Shown in pieces: positions 10,516 to 25,900 of a stretch of DNA of 64,000 nucleotides. A model generated the notes under the pieces. That model worked only from the letters and a program-made list of their open reading frames with translations, did no database searches and had not been told where the DNA came from. The translations under genes and the position numbers were made by a program. Source of the stretch: Paralichthys olivaceus (taxonomy: Eukaryota; Chordata; Actinopteri; Pleuronectiformes; Paralichthyidae); NCBI RefSeq assembly GCF_024713975.1, contig NC_091099.1:9996501-10060500 (forward strand), in the 5' to 3' direction. The first letter of the stretch is position 1; every line of letters starts with the position of its first letter.

Positions 10516-13500
10516 ATGAGCGGGACTGCGACGGCCACAGCGGCGGCTTCCTGCCGCTTCGCCCACTACTTTGTTGTGTGTGGAGTGGACGCGGACACGG
10601 GCCTGGAGCCGGACGATGGAGCAGGTAGATGGTCCACAAATACACGAGAGAAACACATCCACACTGCAGAAATCCAACATGTGTGTCATGTTTCTCCTTT
10701 AACTCCTGATAAAGGCCGGTTTGTGTCATTTAAATGTGTTTTGATTGGACGCCACATCTTTTTTTTCCCTTTCACAGGGTTGTTGACAACGTATTATCTG
10801 CAAGTAGCCTGTGTAGAATTGACCAATAGCAATTTATTTTATATTTTAATCTCATATATCTATTCCCATTCGATTTTGCTGATGTGATTTCTGTTAGGGT
10901 TTGTGTATTTTTTTAGGAATAACTCACACAGGGCTGGTAGGGCTACAGTCTATATTTTTTGGTTATGGAATAGATAAACCACTATTTAAAACAGACATCC
11001 AGTAGAATAAGACTTTTCTTATGAAATTGAATTGAATTTGAAATGATTGTTATGCTGTGTTACCCTACAGTCGTCTTCCTTTGTGTCTCTGCTTGTGTGT
11101 AAAAACACATTCCACGTCTGTCCCCTGTGTTTTCATCATGTAAATCGAATCATTTCAGAATATACGGTATATAGCTTCCCTGGTTTCTGCAAGTCATCCG
11201 CCGCTACAGCTGCATGAGGAGGATATAGCAGAGAAAGGGATGAACAGAGAGTGGACAACAACATCATCCTTTCTGCCTGATAAAGCTGGAGTGGACGGGT
11301 TCATGCAGTTCTTCATGGATGACACGGGGTTGTGTGTGGATGCGTCCTGATTACACGCTGCTCTGTGTGTGTGAATAAGCGCTGATTGTCTCTGTGTGTA
11401 CGGCCCTCGCAGTTCTCCTGGTCAAGATGTTTAAAGGAAACAGGACTGCTGATGAATTTGGGGGTTGCTATGGCGATGGCAGCTGCAGTGATGCTGCCTT
11501 GTGATTGTCTATTTGTGGTGGAGAGAAATAACACTGTTAGAAATAGAGACATAAGGTGGTGCTTCTGTCTTCTGAGTCTTCTGACACTCTGGTGTGGGGA
11601 CAGTCACAGAGGAGACATCTGTGATGCCTGCATGTGTCCTGCTCTCTGTGTGTGAGGAAATAGAACCGTGCAGGTGTGATGAATACCAACACCCTGAACG
11701 TCACTTCCAGGTTTGAGCTGTGAAGCACAAACAATAGTCCCACCCTGAATTCTCCTTGTCGTCTTTGTAGCAGCAAAAGAGCATCTCCTCGGAGGGGAAA
11801 AGATGGTAACCAGACGTGCTCGTTTTTTTTACTCTTTCAGCCAAATGGGTGTTGGGTAACAGCAAAAATTAGTCAGAGCAAGAAAATGTCAAATGTAGGA
11901 TGAGCTCTGTTGGATCACACTGCTGCAGATTAGTTAGTGCTCTAACTAACCAGCGAGGACTTTGATAGCTGGCTCCCTGCAGCAAGTGACAGCACTGCTG
12001 GCTATTGTATATCTGAGCTCTGCCAATCTGCTTATGTAACAGCAGGTCATCTAAGACCCTCTGCAGCAGGAGGCCGTGCTGCTTTCAAGTGATCACTGTC
12101 CGCCTGTGAATGTGTCGGCCTTTGCATGAGCATAAGGTGTTCGATAAGCTGCAGTCAAGCGAGAGGTGTTAATTTTTTCATGGACATGAGCCTGAAAGCA
12201 CGCACAAATGTTTCTGTTAGGTCATATCTTATGTGTGTGTGTGTGTAGTGTAATTAGTGCACGCCTTCATGGACACAATCTGCTCTTGTTGGCTTCTAAA
12301 TAGATGCCACTTTGTTTTCTGCAGTCAAATCAAATTTCACATGACGTTGCCTGTTAGAATGCTGAATGGCAGAGGCTTCAGCTTCCGTTCAGGCCACATG
12401 ACTGTCACAGGGGGATGACATCAGCGCAGGCCGAGAAACTCACCGACCGAACATACAAGACCTGATTTATGATGTTAAACTGTTTTTACTGAGAGATACA
12501 GTATTCTCATAAATACTCGTGCTGACGTATTTTAGCTTGAAGCCATCAGTACATTCTTTTATCCTTTTGTTAGCAGATGAGCCCAAAAGTGTCTCAGGAT
12601 CAGATGAAAATCTAAATTTGTCATTTTGTTAATCGCATGATTCACCTGAGACGGACACATCTATAATTTAAGGACTGTGATTAAAACAGTTTGAGTCTAA
12701 AAGGAATAACTTGATGTGCTTCTTACATCCGTCCTCATCCTCTCATGTAATGATGTGATGAGTGGGACGGTGAGAGTAATCCTGATGGTGAGTATGACAG
12801 ATGTTCAATCTGATGACGTGCCTCTGTTTTTGCGATGTACGACCATTTGGGGCAGTGAATCTTTGTGATGAATGTCTAACGGTGGGATGAATATAAAACA
12901 CTTTGTCGTGCTCCACAAACACTGACAATATTATATGTTCTGGTGATAACAGGACAATGATGCTATAGAGAGAGAAGAGTCAGTGGAATTTTAAGTAATG
13001 AAGATTAGAGCAGAAACAATCAGTTCATCAACTGTTTAAAAAATACATTTCAATTGTTTAATTCACTTTTTAAAACAGATTTTACAAAGTGACTAAACCA
13101 ATATGGATTTTTAGGGGCTGATGCCAATTACGATAGCAGAGAGTAAAACATTTCAGATACCAATATATATTTGTTAAAACCCTTTTGACAAAAAAATGTT
13201 ACTGAGGTTCGATATTTTACAGTTTAACTCTAAACTTTATAAGTAACTATAAATAAATAAAAACATAAAAACAACCACATATATTGAACTTGAATTAAGA
13301 ACATAATATATTTTCTACATTGTGTAAAATAAAAGTGTGTGTGTGTGTAAGCAGAGTAGAAGGAGGAAGCATGCTCATTACAGTGTAAATGAAACAGCCA
13401 TTTAAGGCGTCATTCAAACACAAACAAACCTCCCTTCACTTGCGTCTCCCTCAGAAAAAGAGAGAGAGAAAGAGAGAGGATGCTTTTCACTGTGCTCTGC

Positions 13501-14022
13501 TCTGGTGGGAGCTCGTGTCAGGAGGAGTGTGGGTTTTAACTGGATCAGCTGATGGAACTCAGGCTGACGTATACCAGCTGACGCGCTGGATCTTCGAGGC
13601 TGCAATGGATGTGGCTGCCATGGCAACTAGGTGTCCCTGTGCAAAGCTCGATTCTGCCTCTCAGTGCTGACACCAGTTTGTATCCTCAGCAAAGAACATT
13701 GACTCCCCCTCTTTCCGCCGTGATCCACTCGCTTCAGTCTCCCACCTACCAGTCTGACACGCTTTAACTTGAAGTGGTGCTCCCTCCTCACTCCGCCTCC
13801 AGCGCAGCTTCCGCTCGCCGGCTCCTGTGCGTCATCTCGTCTGTTAATCGGCTTCTTGCGGTAGTTTTTTTCTTGTGATGATGTCAGTCAAAGCTGAACA
13901 TTACTGCTGAGAACTCACTGAGGACACTTGAAATGGGGGAACACAGCGAAGAGTGGCGTTCAAGGGCATCCTCTCAGAAAGTGGATGAATAATGAAAGCG
14001 CCTCCTTCACTTCTGTCAGTCG

Positions 14023-14061
<39 letters not shown>

Positions 14062-17000
14062 AGTCACAGAAGTTTACTTCCACGGCCTGCTCTCTCCTCA
14101 GCGGCTCCTCTTCATCCACTCGTGCTCACACAGACAGTCCTCTGAGTGTAAAGAGGAGAAACTGGAGCCAGGCAGAGCAATGCATCGAATATGTGAAGTG
14201 TGAATGCAGGAATAGAGATTTCTTACATGCTCTACAAATTCATTCCTTTTGTATTAATGTAGCTGTTGCATAGAAACCTCTCATCCTTTATCCTCAGCCT
14301 GAAAACTCTCCGTGTATGAAGAAGCAGTGTATATTTGTCCTGGAGGTGTGAAGCGTTTCTTACTGCAGGAGGGCTGTTGCACCACTGTTCCCGTACTGTC
14401 TCTGTGGTGATGAGCTGCGTTACATAACCCTCGGAAAGCTTCTCCCTCCTCACTGTAGAATGGCCTTTCCTGTTGACAACGGATTATTATTTTTTTGGTG
14501 TCCAAGGTCGTCCTGTTCGAGTTTTTTCATAAATCAAATCTGCTGTCAATTTTACACGTCCTCTGTTCCGTCCTTTTCCCCGTTGTTATGAATTTTGACT
14601 CAGCAGTGATGAAGGTCAAAGATCGCTGTGCACTGATGTGATGTGAACTGTCTGTGTTTCAGGTGAAAGCTTCGAGCAGAGCCCCATTCGACGATCCTTC
14701 AAGTCAAAGCTTCTGGTGCACTACCCTGAAAACACAGACAGGAACCCCTTCAGTAAAGATGCGGTCAACATGGTGAGAATTTGTCATTCTCTCATTTTCT
14801 CTCACAGCTATGGAAATGAGAAGGAAGATGCTGACTTTGTGGGACACATTTTTTTTTTGCTCTTCCAAATATTATAATCAATTATTATAACATTAAATAA
14901 AATAATGCTGTGAATGAAAAGTAACTGTTTTAATATGGTTTTATTATTTGTTTTTTCAATCCTATGATTTATACTTAATTTAAGTTTTTCAGATGTTTAA
15001 CGCAGTACAGAAGTAAAAAATAATTTAATCATAATTTCCAAAACTCTGTACACATGACAACGATAAACAACAACTCATTTTAAGAACTGAAATGAAACAA
15101 AAGACTATAGTAACTATGAATGAGTCAAAAAATGGTACCAGTGCCATGCTGAATATTCTAAGTAGTGTCCTATATTAGTAGCAAGTGAGGTTGAGTTAAA
15201 CTGCTGTGTATGTCTCATTCACCATAATCTGTATTTAGGTTAACAATATATTTATTGTATATACAATATATACAGTCCTCAAATGAAACCTGTTTTCTCC
15301 CCATGATGCTACAGTCAAAATCCAGTGGGCCACTTGTAGATGGACCCCCAGTTTATACAACCTTACAAACCTCAAAGATTTCTGAAACACCTAAAGTTTA
15401 AAGTCGCAGAACATTGTCAACATCAAATTGCTTCTTAATTCTGACCCTCTTTATCCTCTTTATCTGTCTTCAGCTCTGTATGCCGAGGGGTCTGTCCTTC
15501 CGCACTCAGACCGACAGACTCGATCCTCAGTTCCACTCATTTACACTTTGCTCTGATGATGGCACACGTTCCTACGGATTTGTCCACACGTTCTACGAGG
15601 AGGTGACCAGTCCTCAGATCATCACTGCCATGCACACTCTCAGTCAGATGCACCATGTGGAGCACCAGTCCTCATCTTCCTCCTCTCCCTCCTCCTCGTC
15701 TTCATCCGCCTCCTCGCCCTCCACCTCCAGCATGGACTCTCTTGTGAGCAGCCTGGACGAGTCAGACGCCGAGTCCCTGGCTGGGATTTCTGGCTGCCTC
15801 GGCTGCGCAGGCTCCTTCGATCCAGCACGCGACACCCTGTATGTGTCCAAAGCCCTCTGCCTTCTGACGCCGCTCCCTTTTCTTCAAGCTTCACGACAGT
15901 TCCTGTCTCAGCTTCACCAGGCTGTGACGTCGCACACAGCTCCACCTCTTCCTCTGGAGAGCTACATCCACAACATCCTGTATGAGGTGCCCCTGCCTCC
16001 GCCCGGCAGGTCTCTGAGGTTCCACGGCGTGCATCGCCCCATCGTGTGCCAGCGGCCTGGGCCGGGGGAGCTTCCACTGGGGGAGTATCCTTTGGGAGAG
16101 GCGTTCTCCCTGCTGGGTGTCGACAATATGGTGCAACTACTTACCTGTGCATTTCTGGAGACTCAAGTTCTGCTTTGCTCTCATGGTAAAAAAACAATTA
16201 ATTAATTTGCATGATTAAAATCAAAGGAAGATATTTTAATATTATTATAAAGAATCTTTTAAGATGATGTGTGAGTATATTGAAGGAGCACCTTAGTCAA
16301 TATCTATCAGGGCTTTTTCAGAATTTAGAAATCCTCAAAGTTACAAAACAAGTACAAAACATGGTGCAAAACTACAATCTAGATCGCCACTGATCTCCAC
16401 TTTCCTGACTTCCACTTTCCTGACTTCCACTACCACATCCTGTCACCAAGTTTCGTGGAAATCTGTTCAGTTGTTTTTGTTTAATGTTGCTTACAAACAA
16501 ACAAACAAACATTGAGAGGGTAGAAAATGTTACCTCCTTCACAAAGGTAATAGTTTATACTAAAATAGAAGATTTTTTTCACATCTGGACACAGTTGGAC
16601 TTGTGAATATTGCAGTTATTCTCGCTAATGCCTCATATTTCACTTTCTCTCCTCTCCTCAGACTACCAGCGTTTGATGACGGTGGCAGAGGGCATCACCA
16701 CTTTGCTTTTCCCGTTCCAGTGGCAGCACATCTACCTGCCCATCGTCTCTCCGCCATTGCATCACCTCCTGGATGCCCCCATGCCGTTCCTGATCGGCAT
16801 CCAGCGCAGAGATGGAGCTCAGCGTTCCTCCCTTCACCTCCCACACGAGGTACAGCTCTGAATAAGCAGCTCAAAAAAAAAAAATTTTAAGAAACATTCA
16901 CACAAAAAGAATCTAACAATGATTTGTCAAACTAAAACTCTCTTACACACATTTGCTGATCCCCTCTGTTCCGCTTGTATGACAATTTGCCCTCGGCTTC

Positions 17001-20000
17001 GGTCCTGTCGAACAGATACGCCATGTTTCCACAGAGCTTCCCACCCCCCAACTTCAGACCTAATCATGCAACTGAGATCACTTTATGCTGCATGAATATC
17101 TCACTGACGCCTCTTTGAAGTCGCTCTGCCCCAGAAAAAGAGGCAATAGAAAAGACAGCTCGAGGGGGGATGAAAGCAAAAAAGCAGGGCAGGAAATATC
17201 CAGAATTATGGGACTTGCTAAATAATTAATGAGAATTAGGGATCACCACTTATTTCTTGAGTTGTGCAATTTGAGGAAATGGGAAATGTTTTAATCATGC
17301 GTGTGATCACTAGAAAAGCCCAGTATCCCTGAGGTGATCTGAACACTTCAGTGGTTGTTCATAATATTGATTTGCACAAAATGTATCTGATTCACAAAAC
17401 AACTGGAAAAATAAAATGCATTGGGTTGAGTTATGATCCTGGTTTTCTTCTTTGGCTCAAAGAGACGATGAAAAGATGTTAAGTGAGGAGTGAAGACATC
17501 AACTAGCACATTAACTGCCAGGCCGGAGGATGTCTGCCTCTGTCCACTTCCCCTGAGGCTGTAAACTGTCGGCCTGAGGTCACTGCTGAAGGTCGAGACT
17601 CTGCTGACAGCACTGCTTACAGAAGCAGTTTTAAAAATCAGTTCCTATCCTTCACTTAAAGTTCTACCATTCGTTGCTCAGCAGCTATAGAGGCTCAGTT
17701 TTCACACAGGTTGCTGGGGTCATTTGCTGCTGTAAAAGCCTGATGATAGCAGCGGTGATAGCAGTAATCTTTACGTAAGCCTTCACATGCTAATTGTCCT
17801 GTGAGGGTTTATCACAGTGAAATGCCAAGAATCTAATTATGAAATATAAATCTTCATCTCTCCTAATTTGATATCACAGCTCAGCCTTTAATTGTCAACA
17901 ATAAGAGTCTATGCATTGTGAACGTAGACTGTGTCCTGAATACAAATGCTGCCATCTTGGGTGTTTGGAGCCAGACTGCACATTAGTGATTATAGGATGG
18001 AGCCGCAGTATTGAGGTCCAGCCGACTGACTCACGCTCACTTGGGCGTTGGTCTCATGAGGTTTCAAATAATTATTTAAAACCAAACTTACTGGAAAGTA
18101 AGCATTTGAACAAACAACTGTGTGATGAAAATAACCTAAAATGACGGAAACCATCAGTGAGAAAATATTTGATGTGTATGTCCCATCCATTAACATGGAG
18201 GCTTATGACCTATACTGCAGTCAGCCACCAGGGGCGATCAAGACACTTTGGCGTCACTTTCGAGGAGCTGTCATGTCAAGTTAAACCTTTGTTATCTGAT
18301 GGATGAGCCAGTTGATAATAATTGTTTGTTCCTCGCAGGCAAACCTGTGTATCGTCGACATTGACAACCACTGTATCGAAGCCCCCGAGGACCTGCCCAT
18401 GTTTCCAAACCAGACCGAGTTAATCCAGGAACTGAGCGAGGTCCTGCTGCGTTTTGGACTCCCTCCTCAGGGAGGTGTAATCACAAAGCCCATCACAACC
18501 ACCACCACCTCCCCACGTGTCAGCAGCCTGGTCCTGGAGGATCTGATGGAGGACAGAAGGAACGGGAACCTCGGCGGCGAGGAGCTGGCAGTGCTGGAGA
18601 GGCTGCAGGCTCTGGCAAGGAGGTGCGGAGGAGGAAAAATGTCAGACGGCGAGCAGACGCTGGGACACGTGTTCGAAGAGGAGGAGGAAGAGTTAAAGGC
18701 TGCGAAGCTGAACATTCAGCTGAGGGAGGTGTTTGCTGGACGTTTTGCTGCCATGTTCGGCAGGTATGACGAGTTTGTCATCCACAGCGCTCTGGATCTA
18801 GACTCATGGCTCAGCAACCGAGAGGGCACGTTCAGCTTTGACAAGGTTATTATTTTCCAATGATTCGCATGTATATTAAATCGTTTTCTATAAATCTTTG
18901 ATTGTGATAGATAATCGATGCCAACGCTGATTGTCTTCACTCATGGTTCACAATGTTTCAGGGTTCCTTCCTCTCAGTTCAGCCCACGGCCCACCTGCGT
19001 TTCATGTCCCGGTTCCTGGAGACGTCCATGTTTTCTTCTTTTGTCGATGGGAAAGTTATTTCTCGCTGGGCAGAGAGAGATCCAATGCAGCAGCTGTTTG
19101 ACAACCGGCTGGAGAAAGAACGACTGTATGATACAGACAAGGACTCCCACAACTGTCACTACAGGAAGTGCACCACGCTCTTTGAGTCAGGTACAGTGAA
19201 TAATTAAAGTCATGCATTGGGGCAGAACAATTAAATATTATGGAAATCACAATAGCACATGCCATTATCATTATCATTACAAATTAAATTTTAACGTAGG
19301 GGAACATAGTGGTTTGGCACAGACCCCAGATTTCATATTTTTTTCCAGTGAAGATAAAGTGAAAAAATGGTATTCCTATATGCTTGAACACAAGGCTAAA
19401 TGCAGCAAAAACATGTCAAAGCTTTTTCAGGTCCAGTTTTAAAGCTGATATCTCAGGCGTCATTGTTGCTCTCTCACCAGGAGACTTAATCTGATATGAC
19501 ATCATCTCCATAGAGTCTCATGTGAATCTGATTTTCACATTTACTGCCCCTGCAGGCAGTCACTTAATATTTGAGTTTTTACATGCAGTCGTTTAAGAAG
19601 CTGTACGGTTTTCTGACAACCTGCGACAAACCAAGCGAAACAGTGGGTTGTTTCATCAGTGTCTCTTCAGGATTTAGCAGTGGATTGAAATCCCAACTGG
19701 TCATGTGAGCAGAGTGATGTGATTGAGGTGACAGATTTTTCAGAGTGACTCTGTAAATCTGTTACCATCTGTCCCTCTGTTCGCGGTTTTGTGTTCATTA
19801 TGTGGCTCGGCCTTTCTGCAACCACAGTTTCCAGAACAGAGGTTTTTGCTTTAAATCTCCACAATAGGAATCCTCCACCAGAACGTTTGCATTTGGAAAT
19901 TATAATTGGTGGATAGAGTTCTCAAATGGAAAGGAAAATTAAACAATCTGATAAATGTTTTAAACACAATAGAGTTTAACCTGAGGGGGGAAATGTGGGT

Positions 20001-22885
20001 AGAATTTGAGAGGGGGTGAACTAAATAATATGGTTTGAGAGAACATTATATAAGAGAATCAAAATGCGTTGTGTCCTCTGAACACTGTTTCAGACTTTCT
20101 GCTTTGATGTCCTGCCAACCTCACTGCAGCAAACCCCCTGCTCACATCTCAGTCTGCAGCATCTTGCACATTTAGTTTTTTTCTTAGCAATATGTCTCTG
20201 ATTCATCTTAGTCTGTGTGTCTGTTCTCCTATAACAAAGAAGCTGAGTAGCAATTAACCAGTTGAATACATGTCTGTGTTTGTCTCTGCAGCCCAGGCGA
20301 CCGAACGCAGACTGCTGAAGGCCGACCACACAGCCATACACCCCCACCTGCTCGACATGAGGATCGGACAAGGTCGTCACCAGCCGGGATATTTCCCCAA
20401 GCTGCAGGCCGATGTGCTCGCACAGGGACAAAACACCAACAAGTGAGGTTTTCTTCTGTTAGTCAGTGAGACAACATTTCAACAAGGGCTTATTCCACCT
20501 AAGGCCGAGGGGTAGTTCTTGAACTTCCAGCTCATTTGAAAATGTAACTTTTTCAACATCCAAAAAAAAAGATTTAAAAAAAAAAAAGATTTTTAAAGGT
20601 CCACCAGAACCACTGCCTATGGTTCGTATCATTACAGTATATCATAGCATGTAGTATCCAGGTTCTACCAAAATACAAACATGAGATTTGAACACGCAAC
20701 CTCATTTGCGAACACTTGACTTAAACTTTGTCATGTTATCTGGGGGAACAGGTGGTCCAGTCGTGTGACAGCATCACGCAGGACTGAGCCCAAGAGATTG
20801 ATGGCAGCTGATCACTCAGGAGTGGATAATGAACAGAGACAGGTACTTCTCATGTTTCAACACTCTGACACTCTGAAAGGCTTCAGGAAGGTCGCATCTG
20901 ATTTATGACCTTTTTTGTTTGCTCAACAGAAGCACACGTTTGTGAGGAAGAACCTCCGTCAGGCAAAGCTGCTCGACCCGTCACCTCAATCCGTCACTCA
21001 GACTCACCGAGAGTTTGTTGATGGGTTGCTGAGCGAGTGTCGTCTGAAGGTGAGCGTGGCCGTTTTGTGTAGCGTGGGAGGTGCTGCTGTCTTTGATTTC
21101 TTAATTTGTGGTTCGTGGTCATAAAATATATTAATATGCTGGCTCTTTAGACCAAACGGATGCTGATGGAAAGGATGGGGAAGGAGAGTGTGGAGCTCGG
21201 TCAAGGAGAAGCCAACATCACAGGCCTGCAAGAAAACACACTCATCCACGGTCTGTGTGACCTACTGGAGAGAACCTGGGGCCACGGTCTGCAGCTGAAA
21301 CAGGTCAGACACTCACAGACGTGTAATTCAACATGCCCTAAAAACACAGATGACCTACAGAAGCATCTGGAACTGTGCGTCATCATGCAAACACATTTAC
21401 ATCAAGCGACGTAAACACTAAGAGATGACTGCATGAAGCTGTTCGATGTTGACAAGTGTGTTTCTCCCAAACAGGGGAAGTCTGCTCTCTGGTCCCATCT
21501 GCTTCACTACCAGGCAGCCCAGGGGAAGACAGAGACACCAGCTGAGTCTCCAGGTCAGACACTCACCGCACTGTTTTGTTTTCTCTTTTTAAATCACTGA
21601 GCTCAAATGTTACTGATCATTGGTGTTGTGCTCGCTGCCTGTTCAGGGTCCAATGGCTCCGAGCAGAGGACGCTTGATGACGGCGCTCTGCTCCTGAGAG
21701 GATCCTTAACACAGGACATGAGGTAATAATAATAGTAATTATAAACTTTAATTGGAAAGCACCTTTCATACAAGAAATGCAGCTCAAAGTGCTTTACATA
21801 CAATAAAGATAAAAATAAATTTGCAAACTAAGTTGAGCTTACCGCACTTTGAATAAACAGGTGAACTCTTTATGCAGCAGCGATGGAGCAGCTTTAGGGT
21901 TCTGCAGGCTGAGTCCTGCGGCCGTTCTTAACTCGCTGTAGCTCAATTACTGCAGTTCACTTATACAGTCTCAGAAAAAAAAGCTGCAACCATCATTTCC
22001 ACAGGCCAAGCAAGCAGCCCATTACAAACAGAGAGGTTTATATATGTTCGTAAAAGGCTTTAATTTGTCTTGATGATGAATAAAAACAGAGTCAACACAT
22101 ACGATTTTGACGTCTGTTCATCCTCCAGGTTTATCCAAACCATGAGTGAGGGTCTGTCTGAGGTGGGTCAGGCCCGGGCCTGGATCCACCTGGCTCTGGA
22201 GAAGAAAATGCTTTCCCAGCACCTTAAAGAGCTGCTAACAAACCAGAAGCTGCTCAGGTGAGAATTCATCACCAGTGACTCATTGGATTTATGTTGAGGG
22301 CTATAACTTTGACAGACTTTTAATTTCCTCCCTGACAGGCAGCTGTACAAACCTCATGCATTCCTGCTGTGTGAGGAGGAGAGGGAGCAGTTTCTGTTCC
22401 ACCTGCTGTCTCTCAACACTGTGGACTACCTCTGTTTTACACGGGTCTTCACCTCCATCAGTGAGTCCTGTAAACTTTAGAGAGAATTTACTGTTTGGTT
22501 TACTGCTTTAAAAAAACGTAATGAAAGTTTGCCTCTTGTTGTGTTTGTGTTTTACAACATTCATCCCATCCCAAACTTTCTGCAACTCACAGGACACAAA
22601 TAAAACATGTATCGTACGAAGAGTTAGGTCATTTTACTTGTGAAAGAAACCGCTGAATCACTTCAATAACCTTTTCTCTTGGCGTCTCCAGGTATTCCAT
22701 ACCGTGTCGTTATTGTACCCATGAAGAAGTTGAGCATTGCTATGGCAACAGTTAACCCCTGGGTGTGTGTGTCAGGAGAACTGGGTGATTCAGGAGTGAG
22801 ACAGATCTCGAAGAATACACAAGAGATTTTCTTCCAGGTTTGTATTCACCCCTCTGTGTTACTATCCGTATACACAATATAAAGC

Positions 22886-22922
<37 letters not shown>

Positions 22923-25900
22923 CTGATGTCAATGGGGTCTGTTCTTTTCATCTCAGTGTAAGAACCTGGGCAGGCTGAGCACTCTGCAGCTGGGACAGGA
23001 GAACTCGGGTCTGCTGGCCAAGTGTCTGATCGACTGTGTGATGGTGTACAATGAGATCACTGGACACACATACAAGTAAGACTCATCCTCTGACTTTGTT
23101 CTCAACACTGACTCTGATTTTAAAGCGCTGTGGCCAAGTGGGCAAAAATGTGTTTGTGGGCCGCAGCTCTCCGTGTGATAATGAGATTCAGCTACAGTGA
23201 CTTCTAAATGAACCTTTGTGTCAAATGTTGGATGTCCGATGACAATAACATAATTACAGGAACCAAACTCTATTTAGAGTTGACTGTATTCATTTTAACA
23301 TTGCCACTTAAAGTATAAACCTTAATATATTGATATATTTAAGAATACCCAGAGATAAACAGGCAGCATTTTATTTTGATTATTTTTGGGTTGCATATAT
23401 TTGTACAGTACATGTGGATTAATCCTTTCTTTGCCTTTCAAAGACACAATGATCGAGAGTTTTGTGGATATGAAAAACACGTGTCGCCTTAAAGCTTGTA
23501 CACTTCAGCAAGTTCAGGATTCTACAATAACCTAAACATTAAAAACTACAATGGCACTCAGAAGAGTAATACCTCTACCAAGGGTCCTATCTCATAATGT
23601 GAGTGATTAAAACATCCCTGAGTCCGCCCCTCTGGATCCGTGCCAAACGTTTTCTTGGCTCATGTCCCATCCTTCTATCAAGTTTTGTAAAATCCATTCT
23701 GTAATTTTTGTGTAGTTTACTCTTGTGGAAAAAAAGGAGAAAATAATCTAAGGATATAATTTATTTATTATATTCGATTTTAACTTGTTTATCAGCGATG
23801 TTCTCTCAGCACACTACACCAGCTGATCAGAACAGATGTCCCTCTTCCTGCTGTGTCCTTGCATAATAAATTGTTCATTACTTTTTCTTTTGAATATAAT
23901 AAAGCTCTGTGTCCTCTTTCCTTTCAGGTTCCCATGCGGCCGCTGGCTGGGGAAAGGCGTGGGTGACGGCAGCTTGGAGAGAGTCCTCATTGGTCAGCTG
24001 GTGTCACCTGGTGGGGAGGAGGACGCTGGAAGGTGGACAGGGACGCCTCCGGAGCTGGCCTCTCCTTCTCAGAGCGTACGGACAGTACTGGGATCGCTTG
24101 GCAGCCGAAGCAGTACGTGCTGACAAAGAGCACATTCTTTAGTACAATGGCTGACCTACTTGTTGGTTTAGGCCCACCACAATAACACATTCTGCTGCTG
24201 TATCACCTTTCTATTGAGCCCCTGTTCTCATCCGCCCGTGTTTGTCATCGCTCATCCTCACGTTTCTGTTTGTGACATTTATCTTGTCAGGGATGCAGTC
24301 TGTTGAAGTACAGGAGAACATGAGGGAGACGGCAAATAACCTTGTTAAGCACTTCCACAAACCTGAACAAGAGGTACGTGACTGTAAAAGTGAAATCCTG
24401 CATTTATGTAGCCTTGTGGTTCACTAATATACAATGAGGACAGATACGGTTAATGCAGAGGAGAGCATCTCTGCAGCAGCGTTCAGCCTCCTGTGTTATT
24501 TTTATCTCCGCCACGGCTCATTATCCCAGCTTCTCCAGCCCGGGCCTCATTTGTGCATCAGACTCGACTCTCTCTATGTCAGCACCAAGTTAAAAAAGCA
24601 GAAGAGATTTGATGGATCAGTTCATTAACAAGCCTCCACCTCAGTGCCGTAACATATTTAGTATAGAGGCTTTAATGCACAGGCTCTGTTCTGTTGACAT
24701 GCCCTTCGTAAATTAAAGGAGAGCTTATCAGAAATGTTCTCTGCTCTGCTCCCCATCACTTATATAAGACTTACTGAAGTTGTAAGATGAGCCTCATGCT
24801 CACAGTTCCTCTGTTCTTGTGTCTTTTTCCTCCCAGAGGGGAAACTTGACAGTCTTGTTATGTGGTGAAGGAGGGCTGGTGCTGTCCCTGGAGAATTTCC
24901 TCCTCCATGGATTAAAATCCAACCGTCTCTTCCAGCGGAACGTGTTTGTGTGGGACTTTGTCGGTAGGTACCGTGAGCGCCAGTTCATCAATATCATCCA
25001 CAAATGTGATGTTTACGTCTCACAGATGTCGGACCCCTGTCTCCATCTAGTGGCAGTGAACATGAGCTTCACATATTAAATTACATGCAACAAAACATGA
25101 TTGATGTTTAACAAAAGTGTTACAGCATCCATCTCCAGTGTTTGTTTTTAATGGCCTTATGTTTCAGTATATTAATAAGTCATGCACTGATGTTATGGAC
25201 AACTCTTCCCCACAGAGAAGGCAGTGGTTTCCTTGGAGACCGCTGATCAGATGGGTGATCTGCAGGGATCAACACTGACGAAGGGTCCGCCATGCGACTC
25301 ACTGTGCCACTACGTCAACGCCATCAACGCTTCGACCCGTAACATTGGAAAAGAGGGAAAGTTCCAGCTGTTCGTCTGCCTGGGAATCAGGTGAGTGTCT
25401 TGAAACACAGAAAGGGCTTTCAGGCATGCCATGAGCTTTTTTTCTGGAGTGGCTGTATGTGAGTCGGTTGCTCTGAACAATCTCCTGAGTTTTGTGCTGC
25501 CAGCCCCCTTGTAAAAACTCCAGAGAATATCCGACTGAGCCCATGTGAGAATACAGCAGGATTATGGCTGCAGAATTCAAGAGTGAGCATGTTGATGACA
25601 TTTCTGAGATGTGAAGTATGCAAAACAAAACCATGAATACAAATATGAATCAGGATCAATGAGAGGTTTCTTACACGTAGAAGACACTGAAGAAGATCAA
25701 CTTGGAAAGGCAATGAGATTCAAGAGCTATTGACGATAAGGGCAGACGGCCTTGTTAATGTGCTGTAAAGAAGATCAACTTGGAAAGGCAATGAGATTCA
25801 AGAGCTATTGACGATAAGGGCAGACGGCCTTGTTAATGTGCTGTAAAGACGTCATGTCTTGCCTCTTGGATTCTTCACCACTCCTCACCTGAATGCTCTA

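Noticed and set aside
13389-13670. 93-aa plus-strand frame in dennd5b intron 1
   Set aside because: No splice-compatible join to exon 2 and no DENND5-like N-terminus; kept only as a possible alternative-exon region.
15640-16077. Minus-strand 145-aa frame
   Set aside because: Antisense to a well-supported dennd5b exon; GC-rich coding exons often leave the opposite strand open.
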